Assembly (NCBI GenBank): GCA_035626515.1 | Contig: DASPNM010000035.1 | Location: 124,001-188,000 of the forward strand | DNA from: DASPNM01 sp035626515 | GTDB taxonomy: Bacteria > Bacteroidota > Bacteroidia > Chitinophagales > Chitinophagaceae | Reading direction: 5' to 3' | Length of the DNA stretch: 64,000 nucleotides | Shown: one piece after another, positions 7,723 through 16,442 of the stretch | Position numbering within the stretch: position 1 is the stretch's first letter | How the letters are laid out: each line of letters starts with the position of its first letter | Made by a program: the position numbers and the translations under genes | Notes under the pieces: model-generated | The model's database searches: none | Told to the model about the DNA's origin: nothing | Seen by the model: only the letters and a program-made list of their open reading frames with translations

Positions 7723-9384
7723 ATGCCCGTGTCCTTTGACATATGGAAAATGCTGGCCGGCGTGGCAGTGTTCCTGCTCGGTATGAACTTCATGGAAGAG
7801 GCGCTTAGATCGCTTGCCGGCAGAAGATTCAAGCTCTTTCTCAAGAAGCAGACAGCCAACAAGATCAAAGCCATTGGTGGTGGAGCGGTGGTAACTTCCA
7901 TTCTTCAGAGCAGCTCGATCGTGAACCTTTTCGTGCTGTCGATGGTGGGTGCCGGTGTGATCCACATGCAGAACGCGCTCGCCGTAATGCTCGGTTCGAA
8001 CCTGGGAACGACGGTGAGCAACTGGGTAATCGCTCTTCTCGGTTTCCACGTCCGGATTGAAAATATTGCGCTCCCGGTCGCCGGCATTACCGGCATCAGC
8101 CTCGCGTTCTTTACTTCGGGCTCCCGCCTCTGGCACTGGTCGCGTTTCCTGCTTGGCTTCTCGTTCATTTTTCTTGGATTGGGATTCATCAAGGAGGGAA
8201 TGGAGAATGTAGTGAACCAGACAGATCTCACGCGCTTCAACGACTCGCCTGCCGTAGTCTTCCTGCTGACCGGTTTTGTGCTCACGGCCATCATCCAGTC
8301 CAGCTCGGCGACGATTGCACTCACCCTCAGTGCACTTCATGCCGGCGCGATTGATCTTTACCCTGCGATGGCTATAGTGCTCGGGTCGGAGGTTGGGACT
8401 ACCATCAAGCTGTTTATTGCTTCAATCAAAGGAATCCCGGCTAAAAAGCGAGTGGCGCTCGGAAATTTCCTGTTCAATACCATCAACGTTCTTATCATCT
8501 TTGCCCTGCTGAAGCCGTTATACTGGTTTGTCACCGCCGTCCGACTTCCCGACGACCTGCTTTCCCTTGTGTTCTTTCAAAGTTTCCTCAATCTGGCCGG
8601 CATCTTTATCTTTTATCCCTTCCTGAACGTATTCGGAAGATTCCTCGAAAACCGTTTTCGGGGGAACGACGAAGAAACGCTTTTCATTCACAAAGTAAAT
8701 CCCTCCGATACGCAGCTGGCGATGGAGGCGATGGAAAAGGAAACGCGGCATTTCCTGCTGCACATTCTCGGCTTTACTGCCGCTGCTTTTGAGGAAAAAC
8801 TTGAACTCCCTCCGGACACGCTGAACAAAAATTTTCTCAGGAAAGACAATATGGGCCAGTACGATCAGATCAAGCAGCTGCACGGAAATATCCATCAGTT
8901 TTCGATACAGTTGCAGAACTCTCCAAAGAGCAGAACAGACTCCGAGCGCCTCGAACAACTCGTTTCCGCGGTGCGAAACGGGATGTACGCAGCGAAGAGC
9001 ATCAAGGACATTTTCAGCGATATCGATCAGCTGAAAAATTCGGCTGAAGACCAGAATTACGGATATTATCGCAAAACCCGCGAGGAAGTTGCAGAGTTTT
9101 GCCGCCGCGCGGCGCAGCTGACAATGCAGGAACGCACGGACAACTCTTTCACCGACATCACAGCACTCTATACTTCAGTTCCGGAAGGCTACACGAAAAG
9201 TTTGCAGGAATTATATACGGAAAGCCTCGCCGATAAGGTCAGTGAGCACGAAATTTCCACACTGCTCAATTTCAACAGGGAAATGTACACCACATTCAAG
9301 TCGCTGATGCTTTCCCTGAAAGATTTTCTGCTAACAGCCGAAGAATCCGACCATTTCGACGCGCAACCAGGATTTATTAGGTAG
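7723..9384 (+). CDS. Na/Pi cotransporter family protein with PhoU-like tail
   Basis: A 553-residue protein. The N-terminal ~330 residues hold two inverted Na/Pi-cotransporter repeats, each with a QSSS signature (residues 62-65 in LQSSSIV and near 190 in IIQSSSATI), plus eight or so membrane segments. The C-terminal ~200 residues are hydrophilic and helical, like the PhoU domain often fused to bacterial NptA-type transporters. Likely role: sodium-coupled phosphate movement across the inner membrane, perhaps export, with the tail sensing phosphate status. It follows the thioredoxin gene by 26 bp but no functional link is obvious. A repeat-rich spacer and tRNA-Ala follow. Confidence 0.9.
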   Translation: MPVSFDIWKMLAGVAVFLLGMNFMEEALRSLAGRRFKLFLKKQTANKIKAIGGGAVVTSILQSSSIVNLFVLSMVGAGVIHMQNALAVMLGSNLGTTVSNWVIALLGFHVRIENIALPVAGITGISLAFFTSGSRLWHWSRFLLGFSFIFLGLGFIKEGMENVVNQTDLTRFNDSPAVVFLLTGFVLTAIIQSSSATIALTLSALHAGAIDLYPAMAIVLGSEVGTTIKLFIASIKGIPAKKRVALGNFLFNTINVLIIFALLKPLYWFVTAVRLPDDLLSLVFFQSFLNLAGIFIFYPFLNVFGRFLENRFRGNDEETLFIHKVNPSDTQLAMEAMEKETRHFLLHILGFTAAAFEEKLELPPDTLNKNFLRKDNMGQYDQIKQLHGNIHQFSIQLQNSPKSRTDSERLEQLVSAVRNGMYAAKSIKDIFSDIDQLKNSAEDQNYGYYRKTREEVAEFCRRAAQLTMQERTDNSFTDITALYTSVPEGYTKSLQELYTESLADKVSEHEISTLLNFNREMYTTFKSLMLSLKDFLLTAEESDHFDAQPGFIR

Positions 9385-9528
9385 TCGGGAGTCAGGGATA
9401 GCCTATTCAACAATTCAACGACCTTCAACGACCTTCAACGACTTTCAACCGCTGATGAAATGAGTAATGAGTGGTTCTAACCATCTATTGGTCCACTATC
9501 GACTACTCACTGCAGACTACCGACTCCC
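9382..9528. repeat. Imperfect 7-bp and 10-bp tandem repeats
   Basis: Starting at the 3' edge of the symporter gene, AGTCGGG and AGTCAGG run in tandem (9383-9396). At 9414-9450 there are three copies of TTCAACGACC/T and a partial fourth. At 9500-9527 the heptads CGACTAC, TCACTGC, AGACTAC and CGACTCC follow each other, roughly the reverse complement of the first unit. No gene fits here. The same heptad family occurs at 29473-29604. Confidence 0.6.
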
Positions 9529-9533
9529 AAACG

Positions 9534-9607
9534 TGGAGATAAGGGGACTCGAACCCCTGACCCCTAGCATGCCATGCTAGTGCTCTAGCCAACTGAGCTA
9601 CATCCCC
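9534..9607 (-). tRNA. tRNA-Ala (GGC)
   Basis: A complete 74-nt cloverleaf on the minus strand. It has a 5' GGGGATG acceptor arm pairing with TATCTCC (two G-U pairs), a D-arm with TAGCTCAGTTGG, and a CTAGC/GCTAG anticodon stem with loop ATGGCAT (anticodon GGC). The T-arm with GGTTCGAGTCC and discriminator A are also present. The 3' CCA is not encoded. It reads GCC alanine codons. Confidence 0.95.
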
Positions 9608-9759
9608 AATCGGACTGCAAATATACCGTCAGCCCGCTGAATTTAGCCAGCGCTGTCCAAAAAATGGTAAGGCGCCGCCCATGGAAAAAACGGATCTCAA
9701 CAGCTTCGCACCATCAGAATTTTCCGGGGGGTCTGTACCTTTCCATTGGAATTTCGGAT

Positions 9760-12114
9760 ATGAAGGGAGCCTCTTTAGCCATATTGTTCTTTTTGTTTTC
9801 AGTGAATAAGACTCCCGCCCAATCCCCGACCGAGATCCTGAACTGGCACCGCGACAGCCTTCCTCAGGAGCAGATCTACCTGCATTTCGACCGGCAGGCT
9901 TACGTTGCGGGCGAGACGATCTGGTTCAAGGCTTATTTGCGAACCGGAAACACGCCCGGTGCAAGAAGTACCAGTTTGTATGTTGATCTGCTCGATCGCC
10001 AGGGCGCCATCCTGGTTGGAAAACGATTTCCAATAATTCAGGGAGTCGCGTCCGGCACACTGGAGCTTGCTCCGTCACTGGGCCAGAATATATACCTGGT
10101 TCGCGCCTACACTGCCTGGACCCGGAACCTGGGGCAATCTTTCGTTTTCAAAAAGTCTGTTCCCGTTTTCAATCCACAGTCGGCGGTTTCCTTTTCAACG
10201 GCTGCCGCGGTAAACCTGGAATTTTTTCCCGAAAGCGGCAAGCTTGTGGCAGGCCTTACCAACAACATTGCATTCTTTGCACGCGACAGCTGGCGGCAGC
10301 CGGTTCCGGTACGCGCGGAATTGCTCGACTCGAAAGGCAACTCCCTGGGAGTTTTCTCCGAAAATAAGAGCGAAGGGCTGTTCAACTTTGTGCCGCGTGC
10401 CGGCGAACGGTATGTCGCACTGGTTCGGACATCGGCAGGAACCAGTTTTCGCCAGGATTTACCCCCGGTGCAGGAAAATGGAGCGGTGATGATCGTAGCC
10501 GACGAGGAAGAAGAAAAATCATTCAGCATTTCCATTTCACCCGGGCTGCTGCCAGCGGGGGATTCACTGCTGCTGCTGGGCACGATCCGCAACGAAGTAG
10601 TACTCGAAAGCACACTTAGACTGCGGGGAAACGAAGTGGCCGGCGCGTTTTCAAGCCGGAATTTTCCAGCCGGATTGCTCCACCTGCTTTTGTTCGACAC
10701 CAAACACAGGCTGCTGGCCACACGAGCGACGCTGGTGCAAAAAAACCCGCTCGTTCCGGTGGAGCTGCGTCTGAATGCATCAGGACGCCTGGACAGCTCG
10801 AACATCCTGCAGTTTATTTTTCCCGAGGCCGTGACCGGCACCTTTTCCGTTTCGATCACTGATGCCGACCGCGAAATTTTTGCAGATTCGGCAGACAACC
10901 TGCTGCCAGGACTGTTGCTTCAGCCAGGCGCACGCCAAATTCTAAAAGATCCCTGGCCGCAGACGGAGCAAGAGGCCGATGTTGTGGCTCTGAGCAACGA
11001 ATGGTATGGCTCTGACTGGCCACGGCTTGCAGGCCGCAGACAGCCACTTGTTTTCACGGACTACTACATTACAGTCTTTGGCAGGATCACGCGCGACACG
11101 GTGCCCGTGAGTGAACCGATAAACATGCTGGTGCAAAGCCGGAATCTCATGCAAACCAGCCTTCGGGTCTCACCAGACGCGAACGGAGAGTTCACCCTCC
11201 AGGGGCTGGTGTACGAAGACACAGCGAGATTTTATTTTGATCTGCCCGGCCTCAAACGAAACCGGAAAACAGGACTGTCGCTGAAGCTGTCTGAGGAAAA
11301 AGCGGACTTCACTGAACTTTTTCGCGATATGGACTACAGTTTTGCCGCATCCGCAGAACATGTTTTTACAAACCCCCGGAGCCGTGAACTCGCGGTCAGT
11401 CTCGCCGCTGTTGTCAATAAATCGGTGATCACTCTTCCGGAAGTGGTGAAAGAAACGCGCAACAGGAGAGAATCTGTCAACAATCGCTATGCGAAAGGCC
11501 TGTTCAACGCTTCCCCGGCCAAGATCTACGACTTTATCACCCATCCACCCTCGCGGGCGGGCATCAACGTGTTTGATTATTTGCAGGGGCAGATCAGCGG
11601 GCTCACGATCGAGAAAGCCGGGGGTGGCTACAATCTTTTCAGCAGTCGTGCCATTTCCACCTATGAGCAGTTTTTTGGAAACCGCCGCGGAATGGTTCCG
11701 GGAAAAGTTTTCCTGGACGAAGTAGAATCCAACACGCAGACGGTAATGCGGATTCCCATCCAGCAGATTGCGCTGGTGAAATATTTTGAGCCCGGCGCGC
11801 TGATGCTCCCCGGGGTGGGGCAGTCTCCCATCCTCGCTGTATGGACAAAAACTCCGGCGGATCTCGCCACACCCGCCCCGATTGAACTGAATTTTGCCCG
11901 GCACCCGGGTTATTCCCCCTCGAGCGGTTTCTATTTGCCGCTCTCTGCTTCCGGAGTGGCCACGCTTTGTTGGAACCCGGATATTGAAGTGCGCAATGAG
12001 CAGCAGTTCAGCATCGAATTCCGGAAAACTCAGGAGGCGAAACGACTCCGCGTGGTGGCGCAGGGGTATACGGCAGACGGACGGCTGATGCATGTGCACC
12101 GCTTCCTGCAATAA
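9760..12114 (+). CDS. MG2-domain surface protein with plug-like C-terminal region
   Basis: A 784-residue protein with a signal peptide (LAILFFLFSVNKTPAQ), then a macroglobulin MG2 domain (about residues 35-140, YLHFDRQAYVAGETIWFKAYL). More beta-sandwich segments follow. Near residues 600-700 there is a region (DYLQGQISGL ... VFLDE) that looks like a TonB-receptor plug without the barrel. Bacteroidota carry several such proteins and their function is not established; exposure on or near the outer membrane is likely. The ATG at 9760 is preferred because the frame upstream adds 32 arginine-rich residues before the signal peptide. It stands between tRNA-Ala and a symporter. Confidence 0.8.
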   Translation: MKGASLAILFFLFSVNKTPAQSPTEILNWHRDSLPQEQIYLHFDRQAYVAGETIWFKAYLRTGNTPGARSTSLYVDLLDRQGAILVGKRFPIIQGVASGTLELAPSLGQNIYLVRAYTAWTRNLGQSFVFKKSVPVFNPQSAVSFSTAAAVNLEFFPESGKLVAGLTNNIAFFARDSWRQPVPVRAELLDSKGNSLGVFSENKSEGLFNFVPRAGERYVALVRTSAGTSFRQDLPPVQENGAVMIVADEEEEKSFSISISPGLLPAGDSLLLLGTIRNEVVLESTLRLRGNEVAGAFSSRNFPAGLLHLLLFDTKHRLLATRATLVQKNPLVPVELRLNASGRLDSSNILQFIFPEAVTGTFSVSITDADREIFADSADNLLPGLLLQPGARQILKDPWPQTEQEADVVALSNEWYGSDWPRLAGRRQPLVFTDYYITVFGRITRDTVPVSEPINMLVQSRNLMQTSLRVSPDANGEFTLQGLVYEDTARFYFDLPGLKRNRKTGLSLKLSEEKADFTELFRDMDYSFAASAEHVFTNPRSRELAVSLAAVVNKSVITLPEVVKETRNRRESVNNRYAKGLFNASPAKIYDFITHPPSRAGINVFDYLQGQISGLTIEKAGGGYNLFSSRAISTYEQFFGNRRGMVPGKVFLDEVESNTQTVMRIPIQQIALVKYFEPGALMLPGVGQSPILAVWTKTPADLATPAPIELNFARHPGYSPSSGFYLPLSASGVATLCWNPDIEVRNEQQFSIEFRKTQEAKRLRVVAQGYTADGRLMHVHRFLQ

Positions 12115-12150
12115 GAAGCTCCGTAGCGAAGAAACTACCGCTACATTTCC

Positions 12151-12158
12151 TATTTTTA
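12151..12158 (+). promoter_or_regulatory. Weak -7 element for the symporter gene
   Basis: TATTTTTA matches TAnnTTTG at 7 of 8 positions and lies 16 nt before the ATG at 12175. Confidence 0.3.
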
Positions 12159-12174
12159 GTTCAAACTGACTCTT

Positions 12175-13860
12175 ATGTCCCGGCTCCACAGCTATGATTA
12201 CTTCGTATTCTTCTTTTACTTCATCATCGTCGCTGCTTACGGTTACTGGATTTACTGGAAAAAGAAAAAACGCGTCACCGATACAAAGGATTTTTTTCTT
12301 GCAGAAGGTGCGCTCACCTGGTGGGCGATAGGAGCCTCCCTGATCGCTTCAAATATTTCCGCCGAACAATTTATCGGCATGAGCGGCTCGGGATTTAAGA
12401 TGGGCCTGGCCATTGCGAGTTACGAATGGATGGCTGCACTTACGCTTATCATCGTGGCGGTGTTCTTCATGCCTGTGTATTTGAAGAACAAGATCTACAC
12501 CATGCCGCAGTTTCTCAGCCAGAGATACAATTCTACTGTCGCCATGATCATGGCCATCTTCTGGCTGCTTCTCTACGTGGTGGTAAACCTGATGTCCATT
12601 CTTTATCTCGGCGCGATCGCGATCAGCGGAATTTCCGGGCTGAGCTTTTACCTCTGCATTTCGATGCTCGCCCTCTTTGCCATCTTCATCACACTTGGGG
12701 GCATGAAAGTAATAGGCTACACGGACGTAATCCAGGTGCTCGTCCTCATTCTCGGGGGGTTGGCAGCCACCTACCTCGCGCTCGACCTCCTTGGCGAGCG
12801 TTCGGGGCAACCAGGGGTGCTCGCGGGCTTCAAGCTGCTGCGCCGTGAAGCAGACGATCATTTCCACATGATCTTCTCGCGCGACAACCCGAACTACATG
12901 GACCTGCCCGGTCTCACCGTGCTGCTGGGCGGAATGTGGATTGCCAATCTCAGCTACTGGGGGTGCAACCAGTACATCACCCAGCGCGCGCTTGGCGCCA
13001 ATCTCAAAACGGCGAGGAACGGCCTGCTCTTTGCCGCATACCTGAAACTGCTCATGCCCGTCATCGTGGTGTTGCCCGGCATCGCCGCATACGTGCTGCA
13101 CCAGCAGGGAATGTTCCAGATGGAAATGCTGGATTCCAAGGGAAATCTTGACGTCAACAAAGCATATCCCTCCCTTCTTAATCTCCTGCCGGTCGGCTTA
13201 AAGGGCCTTGCGTTCGCCGCTCTTACTGCCGCGATCGTTGCCTCACTCGCCGGAAAAGCGAATAGCATTTCCACAATCTTCATTCTCGACATCTATAAGA
13301 AAGCGATCAACCGCAATGCGTCGGAGCAGCGGCAGGTCTTCCTGGGTCGTATTGTCGTAGTGATATCCATGGTAATTGCAGTAGTGCTGGCGCTGCTGCT
13401 GGGCGGGAAACTGATGGGCGAAGGAAAGCAGGGATTCCAGTACATCCAGGAATACACGGGCTTTGTGTCGCCGGGAATTTTCGCCATGTTCTTCCTCGGA
13501 TTTTTCTGGAAAAAAACCACCTCGAACGCTGCGTTGTTTGCCACCATCGGCGGATTTGTGATCTCCGTTGTCCTGAAATCCCTGCCAGGGCTCGTGGATC
13601 TTTCTTTCCTGGCACCGATCGGGTTTTCGAAGGACAACGGCACAGGCCTCTATGAGATTCCTTTCCTGGATCGGATGGGAATTACTTTTCTTCTCTGCAT
13701 CCTGGGAATGTGGATCATCAGCAGGGTCGAAGTGAAACGTGGCGTTGTACCGAAAGGACTTGATATCGACAGAAAGATGTTCCGCGTAGACGCCCGTTTT
13801 GCAATCGGCGCGCTTATCGCGATCGGACTGCTTACCGCTCTGTATGCCGCGTACTGGTAA
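12175..13860 (+). CDS. Sodium/solute symporter (SSS family, SGLT-like)
   Basis: A 561-residue inner-membrane protein with about 14 hydrophobic segments. It is a member of the solute:sodium symporter family (LeuT fold). The ASNISAEQFIGMSGSG segment in the first unwound helix and the GLAFAALTAAIVASLAGKANSISTIF segment, split here only for description, are typical of the sodium/sugar (SGLT, vSGLT) branch. Substrate is therefore likely a sugar or polyol, though this cannot be settled from sequence. It lies 60 bp after the MG2 gene on the same strand and has its own weak promoter box. The convergent citrate synthase ends 9 bp after its stop. Confidence 0.9.
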   Translation: MSRLHSYDYFVFFFYFIIVAAYGYWIYWKKKKRVTDTKDFFLAEGALTWWAIGASLIASNISAEQFIGMSGSGFKMGLAIASYEWMAALTLIIVAVFFMPVYLKNKIYTMPQFLSQRYNSTVAMIMAIFWLLLYVVVNLMSILYLGAIAISGISGLSFYLCISMLALFAIFITLGGMKVIGYTDVIQVLVLILGGLAATYLALDLLGERSGQPGVLAGFKLLRREADDHFHMIFSRDNPNYMDLPGLTVLLGGMWIANLSYWGCNQYITQRALGANLKTARNGLLFAAYLKLLMPVIVVLPGIAAYVLHQQGMFQMEMLDSKGNLDVNKAYPSLLNLLPVGLKGLAFAALTAAIVASLAGKANSISTIFILDIYKKAINRNASEQRQVFLGRIVVVISMVIAVVLALLLGGKLMGEGKQGFQYIQEYTGFVSPGIFAMFFLGFFWKKTTSNAALFATIGGFVISVVLKSLPGLVDLSFLAPIGFSKDNGTGLYEIPFLDRMGITFLLCILGMWIISRVEVKRGVVPKGLDIDRKMFRVDARFAIGALIAIGLLTALYAAYW

Positions 13861-13869
13861 CTGATCGGC

Positions 13870-15195
13870 TTATTCGCCCCAGATCTCGTCTTCGCCGCTC
13901 AGCCAGCGTTTTACCTGATAAGTGGTGACGGACTTCGGTCTTTCTATCGGGAAACCGAGCGCGCGGTCCCAGCAGAGACTGGCCAGAACACCAAGCGCGC
14001 GACTCACCGCAAACAGCACCGTGTAAAACTCGTATTCCCTCATACCGTAGTGCACGAGCAGCGCGCCGCTGTGTGCGTCCACGTTCGGCCAGGGGTTCTT
14101 TATTTTTCCAAGTGATTGCAGGATGGGCGGCACTACTTCGTAAATGTTCCAGACGGTCTGGACGAGAGGATCTTCCGGCATGTGTTTTTTCCCAAATTCC
14201 ATCTGGGCCTCGAAGCGCGGATCTGTTTTTCTAAGGACGGCGTGGCCGTATCCGGGCACTACCTTCCCCTCGCCCAGCGTTTTCTTCACATATTCCGCGA
14301 TCTGCTCCTTACCCGGAAGCCCGGTATTCAGCGCCGCCTGCATTTCGAAAATCCACTTGATTACTTCCTGGTTCGCCAGTCCGTGCAATGGTCCTGCGAG
14401 GCCGTTCATTCCTGAAGCATAACTCAAATAAGGATCGCTGAGGGCAGAACCCACGAGGTGCGTGGCATGGGCTGACACATTTCCTCCTTCATGATCGGCA
14501 TGGATCGTCATGTAAAGACGCATTAGCTCCTTGAAGCTTTCGTCTTCATAGCCCATCATATGCGCCAGATTTCCGGCCCAGTCGAGCAGGCCGTTGGGCT
14601 GAATATGATCTCCATTCTTGTATTTCCGGCGGTAGATATATGCGGCCACGCGCGGAAGCCGGGCGATCAGGTCCATGGAATCGTCGAACACCGCTTCCCA
14701 GTAATCTTTCTTGTTCATCCCGGCAGCATAGCGTTTTGCAAACTGGCTTTCGGTCTGCAGCGCCATTACCGCGATCACGAACTGGGTCATAGGATGGGTA
14801 CCGACGGGCAGCGCTTCAATGGTGGCGAACACATGATTCGGAACATGGCTGCGCCTTTGCCACACAGACGTGAGATGATGCACGTCTTCGTCGCCTGGCA
14901 ATTCCCCGACCAGCATCAGGTAAAACAATCCCTCCGGAAGGGGTTCGGAGCCCCCGGGAGCCTTCGTGAGCTTTTCCCTCAATTCGGGAATGGAGTAGCC
15001 GCGGAAGCGGATCCCTTCCTGGGCATCGAGCAGCGAGGTTTCGGTAACCAGTCCTGTAATGCCCCGCATGCCCTGGTAAATCTGCGATAGCTGCACTTCC
15101 CCGATGACCTTGTTACCGTGTTCTTTCAAAAGATCCCTGATCTCCGCAGCCACCTGGTCCGCTTTTGCCTTAAACCTGTCTTTTACAATTCCCAT
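13870..15195 (-). CDS. gltA: Citrate synthase, eukaryotic type
   Basis: A 441-residue citrate synthase that condenses acetyl-CoA and oxaloacetate into citrate for the TCA cycle. The three catalytic residues are visible: the histidine in HEGGNVSAHATH, the histidine in VPGYGHAVLRKTDPR, and the aspartate in PNVDAHSG. Motif wording and the extra N-terminal helix match the mitochondrial-like type found in many Bacteroidota rather than the E. coli hexameric type. The ATG at 15195 starts MGIVKDRFK; the open frame upstream is non-coding in character. A TAACTTTA box (7 of 8) lies at 15251-15258. It is a single-gene unit. Confidence 0.95.
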   Translation of the reverse strand: MGIVKDRFKAKADQVAAEIRDLLKEHGNKVIGEVQLSQIYQGMRGITGLVTETSLLDAQEGIRFRGYSIPELREKLTKAPGGSEPLPEGLFYLMLVGELPGDEDVHHLTSVWQRRSHVPNHVFATIEALPVGTHPMTQFVIAVMALQTESQFAKRYAAGMNKKDYWEAVFDDSMDLIARLPRVAAYIYRRKYKNGDHIQPNGLLDWAGNLAHMMGYEDESFKELMRLYMTIHADHEGGNVSAHATHLVGSALSDPYLSYASGMNGLAGPLHGLANQEVIKWIFEMQAALNTGLPGKEQIAEYVKKTLGEGKVVPGYGHAVLRKTDPRFEAQMEFGKKHMPEDPLVQTVWNIYEVVPPILQSLGKIKNPWPNVDAHSGALLVHYGMREYEFYTVLFAVSRALGVLASLCWDRALGFPIERPKSVTTYQVKRWLSGEDEIWGE

Positions 15196-15304
15196 AAAAG
15201 TCCGTTTGCAATTTGGAAATCCCCCAATAAACCATCCCGGGGATTGCCGTAAAGTTATACAAGTAGCGGGAAGAATTCTTATGACTGGAAGCGGCGCAAT
15301 GGTA

Positions 15305-16402
15305 TCATTTCGGAGTTTGACGGTAAAGCCAGTAGGCCACTCCGGTGAACACCACATTGGGAAGCCAGGCCGCTATGAACGGAGAAAAATTGCCTTTTAC
15401 CGCAAATGTTGTCGAGAAACGATCTGATAAGATAAAAAGTGCAGCGATGGCGATCCCGATGGCCATGTGTACGCCGCTGCCCCCGCGTGTTTTGCGGCTG
15501 GCAACGATTGCCCCAATCATGGTGAGAAGCAGTACCGTGGCCGGGGTGGCCGTTCGCCGGTAACGTTCCACTTTCAGCACATTCAGACCTTCTGTACCCC
15601 GCAACTCTTCCTGCCGGATGAAAGCCACGAGCTCAGCCGTGGTGAGCTTGTCTTTTATGTACAGGTCTTTTTTTAGTTCGGCGGGCCGGAGATCAAGATC
15701 AATGTTTAGTTCTGGGTAGCGGCGGAGCGTTTCCCCCATACTGTCGATCACCCGTTCCGCCGCGTTGCTCAGCTTCCATTTATTCGTAGCGGTGTCCCAC
15801 CGCATCCATTCAGACCGCAGGTTGTACACCACGCGGTTATTTTGAATGCGGTTGAGCGAAAATCCTCTTGCGGCACGCGAGCTGGTATCGTACTCGCGAA
15901 TGCTCACAAACGTGTTGCTGTCGGTGCGCAGGTAATAACAGTTGAAACAGTTGTTCAGCACCCGGTTTTTCGTGGGATCGGTCCGGTCCACGTAGTGTGC
16001 CTGGAAATTACTCCGGATCACGTTCGCCTTCGGTATCCAATAACGCGTTCCCACCCAAAGGAGCACCGCAAAGAATAATCCTCCAATGAAAAACGGGAGC
16101 AGAAACCGGTTGTAGCTCATCCCGCCGGAAAGAATCGCAATCACTTCGGAACGGCTGGCCATGCGGCTGGTAAAATAGATCACCGCGATAAACACAAACA
16201 GCGGAAAGAGGAGACTCCAGATCCACGGCACAAAACCGAGGTAGTAGTTGTTGATCAGTTCCATCGTGTTGAAGCCTGCACGCAGGAAATCGTCGGCGCG
16301 CTCACTGCTGTCAACCGCCACAGCAACGGCAGTAAGCAGCAGCATGCAAAGAAAAAAGGTGAGAAAAAATTTTTTCAGGATGTACCAGTCGAGGGTGCGC
16401 AT
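15305..16402 (-). CDS. LptF/LptG family LPS export permease
   Basis: A 365-residue permease of the YjgP/YjgQ family. Together with LptB and LptC, LptF and LptG pull LPS out of the inner membrane toward the outer membrane. One N-terminal helix, two further helices (about residues 55-120), a periplasmic beta-jellyroll region of about 150 residues and three C-terminal helices give the typical layout. Three possible starts lie within 9 bp. I chose the ATG at 16402 because a TACTTTTG promoter box ends at 16409, so an mRNA would begin just before it. The gene follows tgt by 26 bp, an arrangement I have seen in other Bacteroidota. Confidence 0.87.
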   Translation of the reverse strand: MRTLDWYILKKFFLTFFLCMLLLTAVAVAVDSSERADDFLRAGFNTMELINNYYLGFVPWIWSLLFPLFVFIAVIYFTSRMASRSEVIAILSGGMSYNRFLLPFFIGGLFFAVLLWVGTRYWIPKANVIRSNFQAHYVDRTDPTKNRVLNNCFNCYYLRTDSNTFVSIREYDTSSRAARGFSLNRIQNNRVVYNLRSEWMRWDTATNKWKLSNAAERVIDSMGETLRRYPELNIDLDLRPAELKKDLYIKDKLTTAELVAFIRQEELRGTEGLNVLKVERYRRTATPATVLLLTMIGAIVASRKTRGGSGVHMAIGIAIAALFILSDRFSTTFAVKGNFSPFIAAWLPNVVFTGVAYWLYRQTPK

Positions 16403-16408
16403 CGCCAT

Positions 16409-16416
16409 CAAAAGTA
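16409..16416 (-). promoter_or_regulatory. TAnnTTTG -7 element for lptF/G
   Basis: TACTTTTG is an exact consensus match on the minus strand, 6 nt before the ATG at 16402. It overlaps the other two candidate start codons, which argues against them. Confidence 0.45.
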
Positions 16417-16442
16417 AGACAACAAAAGCCTCCGGCCCCGCT

